Positions 19,096-31,635 of a stretch of DNA of 64,000 nucleotides are shown one piece after another. The position numbers and the translations under genes were made by a program. The stretch spans positions 372,001 to 436,000 of the forward strand of contig NZ_OZ026463.1 of assembly GCF_964019715.1 (NCBI RefSeq), written 5' to 3'. The notes beneath the pieces were generated by a model that worked only from the letters and a program-made list of their open reading frames with translations, was not told the origin of the DNA and made no database searches. Every line of letters starts with the position of its first letter. The first letter of the stretch is position 1. Source of the DNA: Spiroplasma endosymbiont of Lonchoptera lutea. Its GTDB lineage: Bacteria; Bacillota_I; Bacilli_A; Mycoplasmatales; Nriv7.

Positions 19096-19198
19096 CTAAT
19101 TGTTCGCATTTGTTAGTATACATATTTTTATGCGTTGTAAATAAGTTTAATCAATGCTTGTTTTCTATGGTTTTTAAATTATTTTTAATTTCTAACAT

Positions 19199-19436
19199 AA
19201 AAAATCGCCTTTCTTGGTATTAATTTTAATAAAGTTTAGTTAGCTTATTTTTCTGTTTTAATGATAATTTTTTCTAGAATTAGTATTCAATGTTCTGAAA
19301 AAATGATATAAATTATTATTTAATGATATATAATTAAATTCCAAGGCAAAGAGACTGTAGATTAACTTTTGGAGAAAGGAAAAGGTGTTATAAATTTTAT
19401 TAATTAGCAAAAATTCACGAAAGGGATTTGATTAAT
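19199..19436. other. Intergenic region upstream of the propeller gene
   Basis: 238 bases of A+T-rich DNA between the ISLre2-type start and the exported protein gene. It must hold the promoter of the plus-strand gene (several TATAAT-like strings, for example near 19326-19335), but no single -35/-10 pair is convincing. The ribosome site AAAGGGA lies about ten bases before ATG 19437. Confidence 0.3.
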
Positions 19437-21182
19437 ATGAAAAAATTACTCGCTATGTTAACAACAATTACAAGCTTATCGAGCATAACACCAATAATTT
19501 TGGCGAATGCCTCAGCAGAAGTGCCGCAAAATAAAATAGTAAATAACGAAATTAATTCTTTGCAAACAAATAATTTAGAAAATTTAATTAGAAATAAAAA
19601 AAATATTAATAATCAAGAAATTGAATATAATGTTAAAAAAATATTTGAAATTACTAACGCTACATATAGTTATAATTTTAAATTTGATAAAAAAAATAAT
19701 CTTTATGTTAGCACAAGTCATGGAGTTTTTGTTTTAAAACAAGGTGAAAATCAATTAGTTCAAATAAATGGTATTCATAAAGAATTAAACATGAATTCAC
19801 ATTTAATTGAAATTGATAATGATGATAATGTTTATTTTGGAACAAATAAAGGAATTTATATATTAAAACATAATGAAATATTAAAAAATATACCAACTGC
19901 AACTAAAATTAATGATATAGAAAATATAGTAAGAACAATAGTAATTGATGAACAAAATAATGTATATATTGGAACCCATATGGAAGGAACATATTTTTTA
20001 AAATATGGTACAACACATATAAGTAAAATTAACATTAATAATGATGTTACATGAGCAATTAATTTTGATAATAATCAAAATGTTTATATTGGAACAAGTA
20101 GCGGTGTATATGTTGTAAAATTAAATGAATTAAAATTTAAACAAAAAGATAGACAAATACTAAAAAAAATAATTAATCATAGAACAAATAATATTGTTGT
20201 TGATAGTAAAAAAAATATTTATTTTAATACAAATGACGGTTTTTTTGTTTTAAAACAAGGTGAAAATACAGTAACTGAAATTAAATTAAATTTATCAAAA
20301 TATGATTTTTTTAGTTGCATTTATGTTGATGGAAATGATAATGTTTATTTTGAAACAAATAAAGGAATTTATATATTAAAAAGTAGTGAATTAAAAAAAC
20401 AAAATCCAAATACAATCAAAATAAATTGGGTGTGAAATTCAGATTTTAATATTAAAGTTAATTGTTTCATTTTTAATGAAAATAATGTTTATTTTGGAAC
20501 AAGTGATGGTCTTTTTGTTTTAAAACAAGGTGAAACAACTGTAATCAAAATAAATGCGACAAATAATATTGATAATCTAAAAAGTGATAATAATGGAAAC
20601 ATATATTTTTCTAACAATTATACTGCTTACGTTTTAAAACAAGGTGAAACAATATTTCATGAAATTTATGGAATAGATATTTTTGAAAGACAAATTGATG
20701 GTGATACAAAAGTAAATAACCATATTAATTCTATTAATATTAATTCAAATAATGATATTTATTTTAGTACTATTTTAGGTTTCTTATATATTTTAGAAAA
20801 TACACAAGAAACTAAATTAAATAAAGAAAATGAAATTTTTGAAAAATGATATAAAGTTTTACAACATGATGAATTAAAAATTGAATTTAATTTTAATACT
20901 GTTAATAACATTATTGTTCTTTTTGAAAACAATAAGAAACAAGAATTTATAAAAGAATTAAAAACAATAATTAATAATATACCAAAATCAGATCATTCTG
21001 GTGTTGGAGGATCAATAACAGAAGAAGATATAAATATAGTTGTTAATCTTATTTGACAACATTTTTCAGATTTTCATGAAACCTATAGAAATATGGCAAA
21101 AAATCAAAAACTTATTATAAAAACAAATACAATTGGTTATTTCGATAATGAAAATGTAAATAACAGCATTTACATAAATTAA
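19437..21182 (+). CDS. Secreted beta-propeller-like repeat protein
   Basis: 581 residues in code 4, with an N-terminal signal sequence (MKKLLAMLTTITSLSSITPI ending ILANASA). Residues about 60-470 hold nine imperfect repeats of roughly 45 residues with the core N-x-[VI]-Y-F-x-T-x-x-G-[VIF]-[FY]-[VI]-L-K (for example NVYFGTNKGIYILK, NVYFGTSDGLFVLKQGE). This pattern resembles two-component-regulator/Reg_prop beta-propeller blades, here without any histidine kinase. A non-repeat helical C-terminus (about 100 residues) follows. The ATG at 19437 was chosen over TTG 19428 by its spacing to AAAGGGA. Probably exported and involved in surface binding; function unknown. Confidence 0.8.
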
Positions 21183-21184
21183 AT

Positions 21185-21370
21185 ATGAAAAAGATATTAA
21201 GTATTTTGGTAGCAATTACTTTAATAGAAACAAGTACAACAAGTTTAGTTGCTTGTAGTACACCACAATATAGCGAAGATGAATTAACAAAACTAAAAGA
21301 AGAAAACAAAATAATGATGTTACAGAAACAATTATGGAATGATAAAATAAAGACGTTAAGGGTTTTATAA
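21185..21370 (+). CDS. Short lipoprotein (probable 5' remnant)
   Basis: 61 residues: MKKILSILVAITLIETSTTS followed by the lipobox SLVAC, then a charged stretch (SEDELTKLKEENKI) and an abrupt end KTLRVL. This N-terminus is typical of spiroplasma lipoprotein families, which are usually several hundred residues long, so this is likely the surviving start of a longer gene cut by mobile DNA. It starts two bases after the propeller gene's stop. Confidence 0.55.
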   Translation: MKKILSILVAITLIETSTTSLVACSTPQYSEDELTKLKEENKIMMLQKQLWNDKIKTLRVL

Positions 21371-21551
21371 AAATAATGTATTTATTTAATTTGACTTGTT
21401 TGTAATATATTGTTGATTATTTTGTGAAAGGTTTTGTTAGGAAAATGCGTAACAAAATAAAAAAATAAAAACATCATTGATGGAATGCCCCTATAAAGTA
21501 GACGCAAAAATAAAAACATTTGTGTAAACTATAAATGAGGTGCATTTTATT

Positions 21552-21654
21552 ATGAAAAAAATTCATAGAAGTAAAGAATTAATTATTAAAATTGTTAATG
21601 AACATCTAAAAGAAGGATGTAGTTATAATTATTTAGCTGAAAAATATAATATTT
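21552..21654 (+). pseudogene. 5' fragment of another IS transposase (orfA-like)
   Basis: MKKIHRSKELIIKIVNEHLK... with an HTH-like CSYNYLAEKYNIS, cut after about 34 codons by ISb copy 2. It differs from the IS3 and IS30 elements named here. The upstream stretch around 21480-21506 (TGGAATGCCCCTATAAAGTA) may hold its terminal repeat. Confidence 0.5.
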
Positions 21655-21857
21655 CCTGAAATGTAAAATTAAAAAGGACACTTATATAAAAAACAAATTG
21701 TGTTAATTCTATAATTAAGAAAAGAAAGGAATTAGCACAATGTATAAGTATCTGACTATTGAATCAATAATAGCAATAAAAGAATATAAAAGTTATGGAT
21801 TTTCTATTCGTAAAATAGCAAAAGCAATTGATTATAGTAAATCAACTGTACACAGAG
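21655..21857 (+). mobile_element. ISb copy 2, left-end fragment
   Basis: It begins with the intact left end CCTGAAATGTAAAATTAAAA and the first 44 codons of the transposase (start 21740), then is cut by IS3 copy 4 at 21858. The rest of the element is missing. Confidence 0.88.
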
Positions 21858-23066
21858 TGGATTGGCAACCCTTTTTAGGACACTTTTTATGTAGACTGGT
21901 ATTTTCTAAATTCAACGGGAGTTAAATAATTTAAACTGCCATGAATTCGAATATTGTTATATCAATTAACAAAATCAAATAGTTCGTATTTTAGTTGTGT
22001 TAAGTTTGCAAATTTTTTATCGTTAATAAATTCGGTTTTAAAGGTTTTGTAAGTTGCTTCAGCAACAGCATTATCATATGGGCATCCTTTGGAGCTTAAT
22101 GATCTTTTAATTTTAAAGGTTATTAAAATTTCATCAATAATTTTATTTTTAAACTCATTACCACGATCAGTATGAAATAAAGTTATTTTATTTAATGGTC
22201 GTGTTATCTTGTGAAAAGCTTGTTGAACTAATTCAGCAGTTTTATTTGGTCCAGCACTATAGCCAATTACTTCGCGATTAAACAAGTCAATTAATAAACA
22301 AATATAATGTCATTTAGTGCCAACTTGAACATATGTTAAATCACTAACAACAACTTCATTTGGTTTTTTGTCATTAAATTGACGATTTAAAACATTATTA
22401 ATTTCGTCATTATTAACTGTTTTTTTATGATTACAATATTTTAACTTGGTGTATTTAGAAACCAAATTATTTTTGATCATAATGAATCGGATTTTTCGTC
22501 GTGATAAAATGATATTTTTTCTTATTAAAACAGCTTTAATTTTACGAGCACCATAAATCTTACGACTTTTATTAAATGCACTGATAACTTCTTGTTCATA
22601 ATTATTAACATCAAACTTGGTGCATTTATTAGTTTGATAATAATATGTTGATTTTAGTAAACCTAAAATCTTACATATTTTCCTCACTGAATATTTATTT
22701 TTGTTGTTATTAATTATTGTTATTTTTTCCCGATTATCAGTGCTGCTTGCTTTAAAATGTCATTTTCCATTCGTAATTGTTGGTTTTCTTTTCGCAAGTA
22801 AATTAATTCATTTTCTTCGACAGTGCGATTATCTTTTGCTTTAAATGACCCAGAATTATTATAATTTTTAATTCAACTATAAATAGTTGGTTTTGGTAAA
22901 TTATATTCTTTCCCTAAATTAATAACACTTTTGTCATTTTTGTATAGCATTACAATTTGTTTTTTAAATTCTTCAGAGTATGAGGTTTTATTTCCCATTT
23001 TTATATTCCTTCTTTCTTAATAATTTTGAAGTCTATATAATTATAATTATGGTCCAACTTATTGTA
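21858..23066 (-). mobile_element. IS3/IS150-type element, copy 4 (right end trimmed)
   Basis: The left end is intact, but the right end stops at ...ACTTATTGTA, lacking the last nine bases (GCCTATCCA). It carries a 6-base duplication in the terminal region (TATAATTATAATTATGG). Copy 5 follows with no gap, making a head-to-tail pair. Confidence 0.9.
21887..22998 (-). CDS. IS3-family transposase OrfAB, copy 4
   Basis: orfA 22720-22998 and orfB by -1 shift; open throughout. Two substitutions (NGKK to NDKK, LKCE to LKYE) near the catalytic Glu make it the most diverged of the full copies. With a damaged right end the element is probably immobile by itself. Confidence 0.85.
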
Positions 23067-24278
23067 TGGATTGGCAACCCTTTTTAGGACACTTTTTATG
23101 TAGACTGGTATTTTCTAAATTCAACGGGAGTTAAATAATTTAAACTGCCATGAATTCGAATATTGTTATATCAATTAACAAAATCAAATAGTTCGCATTT
23201 TAGTTGTGTTAAGTTTGCAAATTTTTTACCGTTAATAAATTCGGTTTTAAAGGTTTTGTAAGTTGCTTCAGCAACAGCATTATCATATGGGCATCCTTTG
23301 GAGCTTAATGATCTTTTAATTTTAAAGGTTATTAAAATTTCATCAATAATTTTATTTTTAAACTCATTACCACGATCAGTATGAAATAAAGTTATTTTAT
23401 TTAATGGTCGTGTTATCTTGTGAAAAGCTTGTTGAACTAATTCAGCAGTTTTATTTGGCCCAGCACTATAGCCAATTACTTCGCGATTAAACAAGTCAAT
23501 TAATAAACAAATATAATGTCATTTAGTGCCAACTTGAACATATGTTAAATCACTAACAACAACTTCATTTGGTTTTTTGTCATTAAATTGACGATTTAAA
23601 ACATTATTAATTTCGTCATTATTAACTGTTTTTTTATGATTACAATATTTTAACTTGGTGTATTTAGAAACCAAATTATTTTTGATCATAATGAATCGGA
23701 TTTTTCGTCGTGATAAAATGATATTTTTTCTTATTAAAACAGCTTTAATTTTACGAGCACCATAAATCTTGCGACTTTTATTAAATGCACTGATAACTTC
23801 TTGTTCATAATTATTAACATCAAACTTGGTGCATTTATTAGTTTGATAATAATATGTTGATTTTAGTAAACCTAAAATCTTACATATTTTCCTCACTGAA
23901 TATTTATTTTTGTTGTTATTAATTATTGTTATTTTTTCCCGATTATCAGTGCTGCTTGCTTTAAAATGTCATTTTCCATCCGTAATTGTTGGTTTTCTTT
24001 TCGCAAGTAAATTAATTCATTTTCTTCGACAGTGCGATTATCTTTTGCTTTAAATGACCCAGAATTATTATAATTTTTAATTCAACTATAAATAGTTGGT
24101 TTTGGTAAATTATATTCTTTCCCTAAATTAATAACACTTTTGTCATTTTTGTATAGCATTACAATTTGTTTTTTAAATTCTTCAGAGTATGAGGTTTTAT
24201 TTCCCATTTTTATATTCCTTCTTTCTTAATAATTTTGAAGTCTATATAATTATGGTCCAACTTATTGTAGCCTATCCA
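23067..24278 (-). mobile_element. IS3/IS150-type element, copy 5 (1212 bp)
   Basis: Both ends complete. The left neighbour is the trimmed copy 4; the right neighbour is plectrovirus-derived DNA. No target duplication can be defined. Confidence 0.92.
23096..24207 (-). CDS. IS3-family transposase OrfAB, copy 5
   Basis: orfA 23929-24207 and orfB by -1 shift; intact DDE core and the usual A6 shift site. Confidence 0.9.
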
Positions 24279-24279
24279 T

Positions 24280-24381
24280 TTATTTACAGTTTTCATCGCA
24301 AGAATTACAGATTCCAACTGTATTTTTATTACCAACGATATAACTTTCGTTGTCGCATTCAATACAAAATATTACTGCCAA
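24280..24381 (-). CDS. Plectrovirus mini zinc-ribbon protein, second copy in a virus scrap
   Basis: 33 residues, TTG start, identical cysteines (CIEC, CNSC) to 6444-6545. The tail ...DENCK differs because the sequence just downstream comes from another part of the viral genome (compare TTTACAGTTTTCAT near 5920), so it is a deletion derivative. Its stop uses the first base after the IS3 end. Confidence 0.45.
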   Translation of the reverse strand: MAVIFCIECDNESYIVGNKNTVGICNSCDENCK

Positions 24382-24447
24382 AAGAATATACCCCCAAATA
24401 ATTTATAAAAACCAAATGTGCAAAACATCTGTGGTTTCTACAAAAAA

Positions 24448-24524
24448 TTAGCAATCTACTATTGACACTGCCAAAATAATATACTATAATTATTTTATCA
24501 GCATTCTAGTATGTAGACTGCTAA
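24448..24524 (+). promoter_or_regulatory. clpB promoter with one or two CIRCE-like HrcA operators
   Basis: A perfect-consensus sigma-A promoter: TTGACA at 24462-24467, 17-base spacer, TATAAT at 24485-24490. Downstream lies TCAGCATTC-N9-GACTGCTAA (24498-24524), matching CIRCE (TTAGCACTC-N9-GAGTGCTAA) at 15 of 18 arm positions. A weaker half-conserved site, TTAGCAATC-N9-CACTGCCAA (24448-24474), overlaps the -35. HrcA encoded downstream is the expected repressor. Confidence 0.8.
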
Positions 24525-24548
24525 AATAAATGGGGAGGTTTGATAAAT

Positions 24549-26687
24549 ATGCAAATTAATGAAATACCTAATTACAGCAATGATCCTAAGATTTTAGAAA
24601 AATTTGCTCGTAATTTAAATGAGATGCATATTGAAGGCAAAACTGATCCAATAATTGGTCGTGATGATGAAACCCGACGAATTATTGAAATTTTATCGCG
24701 AAAACAAAAAAATAATCCAGTACTTATTGGTGAACCCGGAGTTGGGAAAACAGCTATTATTGAAGGATTGGCACAAAGAATTGTTAAGGGTGATGTTCCT
24801 AGTAATTTAAAAAATAAAATTATTTATGAACTGGATATGTCATCAATAATTGCCGGTGCTAAATTTCAAGGTGAATTTGAAGAGCGATTAAAGGCAGTTA
24901 TTAACAAAGTTAAAGCCTCAGCTGGAGAAATTATTTTGTTTATTGATGAATTGCATTTAATTGTGGGAATGGGTAAAACTCAGGGAGCAATTGATGCTTC
25001 AAATATTTTAAAACCAATGTTAGCTCGTGGTGAACTGCGATGTGTGGGAGCAACAACATTGGATGAATATCGCGAATATATTGAAAAAGATGGTGCTTTA
25101 GAACGAAGATTTCAAAGAGTTCTTATTAAAGAACCAACTGTTGATGATACAATTTCAATTTTACGCGGTTTAAAAGATCGTTATGAATCATATCATGGTG
25201 TGCGAATTCATGATAATGCTATTGTTGCAGCTGCTAATTTAGCTAATAAATATATTAGTGATCGATTTTTACCTGATAAGGCAATTGATTTAATTGATGA
25301 AGCGTGTGCCAACATTAAAACAGAAATTGGTTCAATTCCTGCTCCGCTTGATGATGTGAAGCGAAAAGTAATGCAATTGGAAATTGAAAAGGCGGCTTTA
25401 TTAAAGGAAAAAGATCATAAGTCAAAGCAACGATTAGATGAATTAATTGCAGAATTAGAAAAATTGAAAGTGAAGGAAAATTCTTTAGAATTAGTTTGGA
25501 ATGAAGAAAAAGCACAATTAGATGAAATTAAAAATACTAGATTACAAGTAGAACAATTAAAAACAGAATTGGAACAAACACAATTAAAAGGTAACTTTAA
25601 CCGTGCTGGTGAAATTCAATATGGTTTATTACCAAAATTAGAAAAAAAATTGGATGAGATTACTAATAAAACAAAAATTAATGCATTATTAAAAGAAGAT
25701 GTTACTGAACAAGATGTTGCTAATATTGTTGAAAGATGAACGGGGATTCCTGTTAATCGCCTCGTTGAAAGTGAAAAACATAAGTTACTTAATTTAACTA
25801 AGCATTTACGAATTAGACTTAAAGGTCAAGATGAAGTTTTACAGTTAGTAAGTGATGCAATTATTAGAGCAAGAAGTGGGATTAAAGATCCAAATCGACC
25901 AATTGGTTCATTTATTTTTTTAGGTCCTACTGGAGTTGGAAAAACTGAAGTAGCTCGTGCCCTTGGAGAATATTTATTTGGTTCAGAAAAAAATATTATT
26001 AGACTAGATATGTCAGAATATATGGAAAAACATTCGGTAAGTAATTTACTTGGGGCCCCTCCGGGTTATGTGGGTTATTTGCAAGGTGGACAATTAACAG
26101 AAAAAGTTCGCAGAAATCCATATAGTATTATTTTATTTGATGAGATTGAAAAGGCACATAGTGATATTTTTAATATCTTATTACAAATTTTAGATGAAGG
26201 AATAGTTAGTGATCGGCATGGTAAAATAATTGATTTTAAAAATACAATTATTATTATGACTTCCAATCTTGGTTCGGAATTTTTATTATCACCAAGAGAA
26301 GACAGTAAAGCATTGGTAATGCAAAAATTAAAAACAATATTTCGTCCAGAATTAGTTAATCGGATTGATGAAATTGTTATTTTTAATTCATTATCGGAAA
26401 AGATTATTAAAGAAATTATTGATAAAGAGTTAGCATTATTGAATGATCGCTTAGAAATGACTAAAGATATTAAATTAGTTTTTGATAATAAGGTTAAAGA
26501 AAAAATTCTTAAAGAGGGTTATGATCAGCAATTTGGTGCCCGACCAATTAAGCGATATATTCAAAAGCATATTGAAAATTTACTTGCTAAGTCAATTATT
26601 GAAGACCATATTAAAGAAAATCGCATTTATTCGTTAACTGTTAAGAATGATAAAATTATCATTGCTAGTAAGGAAAAGTTAAATTAA
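24549..26687 (+). CDS. clpB: ATP-dependent disaggregase ClpB, short form
   Basis: 712 residues, lacking the usual N-terminal substrate domain (standard ClpB is about 860), as in other mollicutes. NBD1 has GEPGVGKTA (Walker A), ILFIDELH (Walker B) and a middle coiled-coil domain (about residues 310-400). NBD2 has [11 protein letters not shown] and [10 protein letters not shown], with GAPPGYVGY as pore loop and an ARPIKRYIQ sensor region. It works with DnaK/DnaJ/GrpE in dissolving protein aggregates. ATG 24549 follows GGGGAGG by ten bases. Frame continuous with TGA as Trp at 25737. Confidence 0.97.
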
Positions 26688-26690
26688 TGA

Positions 26691-26752
26691 TTGATTTTTC
26701 TAGTAATTGTTATATAATTTTATTATTGGCAGTAAACAAGATTAAGTGCTAA
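26691..26752 (+). promoter_or_regulatory. hrcA operon promoter with CIRCE-like operator
   Basis: TTGATT (26691-26696), 16-base spacer, TATAAT (26713-26718), followed by TTGGCAGTA-N9-AAGTGCTAA (26726-26752), a CIRCE-like inverted repeat whose right arm is nearly perfect. It fits autoregulation of hrcA-grpE-dnaK-dnaJ. Confidence 0.75.
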
Positions 26753-26768
26753 AAGTAGGAATGAAATT

Positions 26769-27791
26769 ATGTTAACGATAAGACAAAAAGAAATATTGAA
26801 GTTTATTATTGATGAATATATTCAAAGTGCGCAACCAGTATCAAGTAAAATCTTAATTGAAAAGTATAAGTTACCTTATTCTTCAGCGACAATTCGTAGT
26901 GAGTGTGCGTTTTTAGAAGAGACAGGATTATTAGAAAAAACTCATGTTTCTAGTGGTCGGATACCAGCATCACTTGGTTATCGCTATTATGTTGATAATT
27001 TAATGGATGTTCGTAATGGTGATAATGATATTAAGCAACAATTAGAAAATATTTTTGCTAATCGGCAATTAGCTATTGAAGATATTATTGAACAAACAGC
27101 TGAAATATTAAGTGCGATGACTAATTTGATTACAGTAGTTATTGGTTCTAATTCGCAAGAAGATTGTTTGAAAAAAATTGAATTAGTGCCTATTAGTGAA
27201 GAAAATGCAGTTGCAATTTTTATTAGTGAAAAGGGACATGTTGTTAATAAGACTTTTAATATTAAAGATGTCACCTTGCAAGATTTAGTTTTAGCGATTG
27301 AATTATTTAATAGTCGTTTAATTGGTACAAAATTAGAAGATATTAAAGAAAAAATGCAAGCTTTACAACCAATATTGGAAAAACAAGTTTTGAAACATGA
27401 ATATATTTTACAGTCATTTATTAATACTTTAGTTAGTTTTAAAAAGCGTGAACATTCAACACATGGTCTTCAATATATGTTAGATAATCCTGAATTTAAT
27501 GATGTTAATAAAATTAAAGAAATTGTCCGATTTATTGAAGATTATTCGCCTTGAAAACAGTTTATAAAAACAGAAAAAGAACAGCAAGAATATAATCAAG
27601 AAAATATTCATATTCTTATTGGCAATGAACTAGGAAAACAAACAGATGATATTGCTGTTATTAGTACTGATTATCATACTGGTAATAAGCAAATTGGACA
27701 GTTAGCGGTAATTGGCCCTAAGCGTATTGATTATGATAAGATGTCAGAATTATTAGATTGAATATCACGCAAAATTGAAGAGAGTTTTTAA
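26769..27791 (+). CDS. hrcA: Heat-inducible transcription repressor HrcA
   Basis: 340 residues. An N-terminal winged helix (MLTIRQKEILKFIIDEYIQS...SSATIRSECAFLEETGLLEK) contains the family-typical SSATIR, followed by HVSSGRIPASLGYRYYVD, then the GAF-like dimer domain and a C-terminal ...DYDKMSELLDWISRKIEESF. It binds CIRCE operators; its folding depends on a chaperonin, classically GroEL (not in this window). Short leader after AGGA. First gene of the chaperone operon. Confidence 0.96.
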
Positions 27792-27812
27792 GAGAAAGGG
27801 ATAAGAGATATT

Positions 27813-30246
<2,434 letters not shown>

Positions 30247-30256
30247 ATTAGGAATG

Positions 30257-30290
30257 ATTCTTACTACAGTGTGTAGTAAGAATTATTTTA
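30257..30290 (+). terminator. Hairpin between dnaK and dnaJ
   Basis: A perfect 12-bp inverted repeat (ATTCTTACTACA / TGTAGTAAGAAT) with a 3-base loop, followed by TATTTTA. Probably a partial terminator or mRNA-processing barrier that lowers dnaJ relative to dnaK. Confidence 0.75.
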
Positions 30291-30311
30291 TGAGCAAGGT
30301 AGGGTTAAAAA

Positions 30312-31439
30312 ATGAGCACTAAAAACAAGCGAGACTTTTATGAAATATTAGGTTTATCGCGTAATGCGAACAATGATGATATTAAACGCGCTTATCGTAA
30401 GTTAGCTAAGCAATATCATCCTGATGTATATAAACAAAGTGATGCTGAAGCTAAAATTCAAGAAATTAATGAAGCGTATGAAGTATTGTCTGATTCTCAA
30501 AAACGACAAATGTATGATCAATATGGCAGTGCTGACCCAAATATGTTTAGTGGTGGTCAAGGTTTTGGTAATTTTGAAGATATGTTTGGTGATATTGGTA
30601 GTGTTTTTGGTGATTTCTTTGGCGATATTTTTGGTGGTGGTCAAAGAACGCGACAACGACATTCACAAGCACATAAGGGTGAAGATATCTTTTATCGCGA
30701 AACTATTAGTTTAAAAGATGCAATTTTGGGAACAACGATTCAGTTTAAAGTTAATGTTAATTTTCCTTGTGATGAATGTCATCAAACAGGTGCTAAAACA
30801 TCAGGAGATGTTGTAAAATGTTCAAATTGTAATGGTCGGGGGATTGAAGTTACTGAGCAAAGAACAATGTTAGGAATTATTAGACAAGAAAGACCTTGTC
30901 ATTCTTGTCACGGAATTGGTGAAATTATTAAAAATAAATGTTTACAATGTAAAGGTAAAAAGTTTATTACTAAACAAGAAACCATTAGTCTTGATGTCCC
31001 CAAAGGAATTTTTTCTGGACAAAAAGTGCGTGTTCAAGAAAAGGGTCATTATGGACTTAAAGGACAATCTCGTGGAGATGTTTATATTGAAATTGAAGTT
31101 CAAAAGCATGCTTTTTTTCAGCGTGATGATTTAGATTTATTAATTACGATTCCAATATCTTTTATTGATGCAATGTTAGGGACAATCATTAAAGTTCCAA
31201 CATTTGAGAAAACAGTAGAATTTAAAATTCCTCCTAAAACTAAAAATAATGCTGTTTTTACGATTCCTAAAATGGGAAGTTATCATCCTTTAAATAGTAA
31301 AAAACGCGGTGATATTATTGTTAAAATAGAAATTGCTTTTCCAAAGCATCTTTCAAAACAGCAAGAAAAGATTTTACAACAGTTAAGTGATGAATTAGAT
31401 TTTAATCCTAACAATGAATTTATTAAAAAATTTAAATAG
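30312..31439 (+). CDS. dnaJ: Co-chaperone DnaJ (Hsp40)
   Basis: 375 residues, full length. J domain with YHPDVY (HPD, residues about 35-40), Gly/Phe-rich region (FSGGQGFGNFEDMFGDIG...), four zinc-binding CxxC repeats (CDECHQTGA, CSNCNGRG, CHSCHGIGE, CLQCKGKK) and the C-terminal peptide-binding domains. It stimulates DnaK ATPase. Own ribosome site (AAGGTAGGG) after the dnaK hairpin. Confidence 0.97.
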   Translation: MSTKNKRDFYEILGLSRNANNDDIKRAYRKLAKQYHPDVYKQSDAEAKIQEINEAYEVLSDSQKRQMYDQYGSADPNMFSGGQGFGNFEDMFGDIGSVFGDFFGDIFGGGQRTRQRHSQAHKGEDIFYRETISLKDAILGTTIQFKVNVNFPCDECHQTGAKTSGDVVKCSNCNGRGIEVTEQRTMLGIIRQERPCHSCHGIGEIIKNKCLQCKGKKFITKQETISLDVPKGIFSGQKVRVQEKGHYGLKGQSRGDVYIEIEVQKHAFFQRDDLDLLITIPISFIDAMLGTIIKVPTFEKTVEFKIPPKTKNNAVFTIPKMGSYHPLNSKKRGDIIVKIEIAFPKHLSKQQEKILQQLSDELDFNPNNEFIKKFK

Positions 31440-31442
31440 TTA

Positions 31443-31474
31443 AAAAATATCGTTGATTAACGATATTTTTTTAT
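31443..31474 (+). terminator. dnaJ terminator
   Basis: AAAAATATCGTT-GATT-AACGATATTTTT, a strong stem ending in a T run, four bases after the dnaJ stop. Ends the heat-shock operon. Confidence 0.8.
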
Positions 31475-31519
31475 ATTTGTGCTGAAAATAATCGCACCGA
31501 GATTATTTATTTACAATAT

Positions 31520-31550
31520 GGTTTTATTTTCAAAATTTGAAAATAAAACC
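31520..31550. promoter_or_regulatory. Perfect 31-base palindrome upstream of the dipeptidase gene
   Basis: GGTTTTATTTTCAAA-A-TTTGAAAATAAAACC, 15-bp arms and one central base, between the dnaJ terminator and the pepV start (86 bases downstream). It may be an operator for a dimeric regulator or a second terminator stem. A TTTACA-like string just upstream (31511-31516) could be a -35. Confidence 0.5.
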
Positions 31551-31635
31551 TAGTTTACTATCTGATTTTAGAAAATATGATAAATATGTTAAGATTAAAG
31601 TATTATTATTTTTTAAAAGAAAGGATAAAGAAAAA

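Larger units (their letters stand above)
16927..19198 (-). pseudogene. ISLre2-type (UPF0236 / Mbov_0401-like) transposase gene, split and 3'-truncated
   Basis: The start MLEIKNNLKTIENKHWLNLF is at 19198; the frame is split by IS3 copy 3 (17884-19095) and cut at 16927 by IS3 copy 2. Joining the halves with one CTA repeat removed gives ...YTNKCEQLANEYEKLDEYLY... continuing through VHFAPRTIITIFGDVTFKRR, LLDKEIGLLPKQR, IQLDETFL and IIVCGDGDTW to ...KASNYFSNN. The D/E-containing motifs (QLDETF, GDGDTW) and the overall pattern fit the ISLre2 family, known in mollicute integrative elements. It is inactive as it stands. Confidence 0.75.

Noticed and set aside
21421-21460. GGTTTTGTTAGG, similar to the MITE terminus
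   Set aside because: Lacks the GGxCGCGT outer end and any partner; the match is too short in A+T-rich DNA.
30402-31134. Additional frames inside dnaJ
   Set aside because: Out-of-frame shadows of a clear DnaJ; no start signals.
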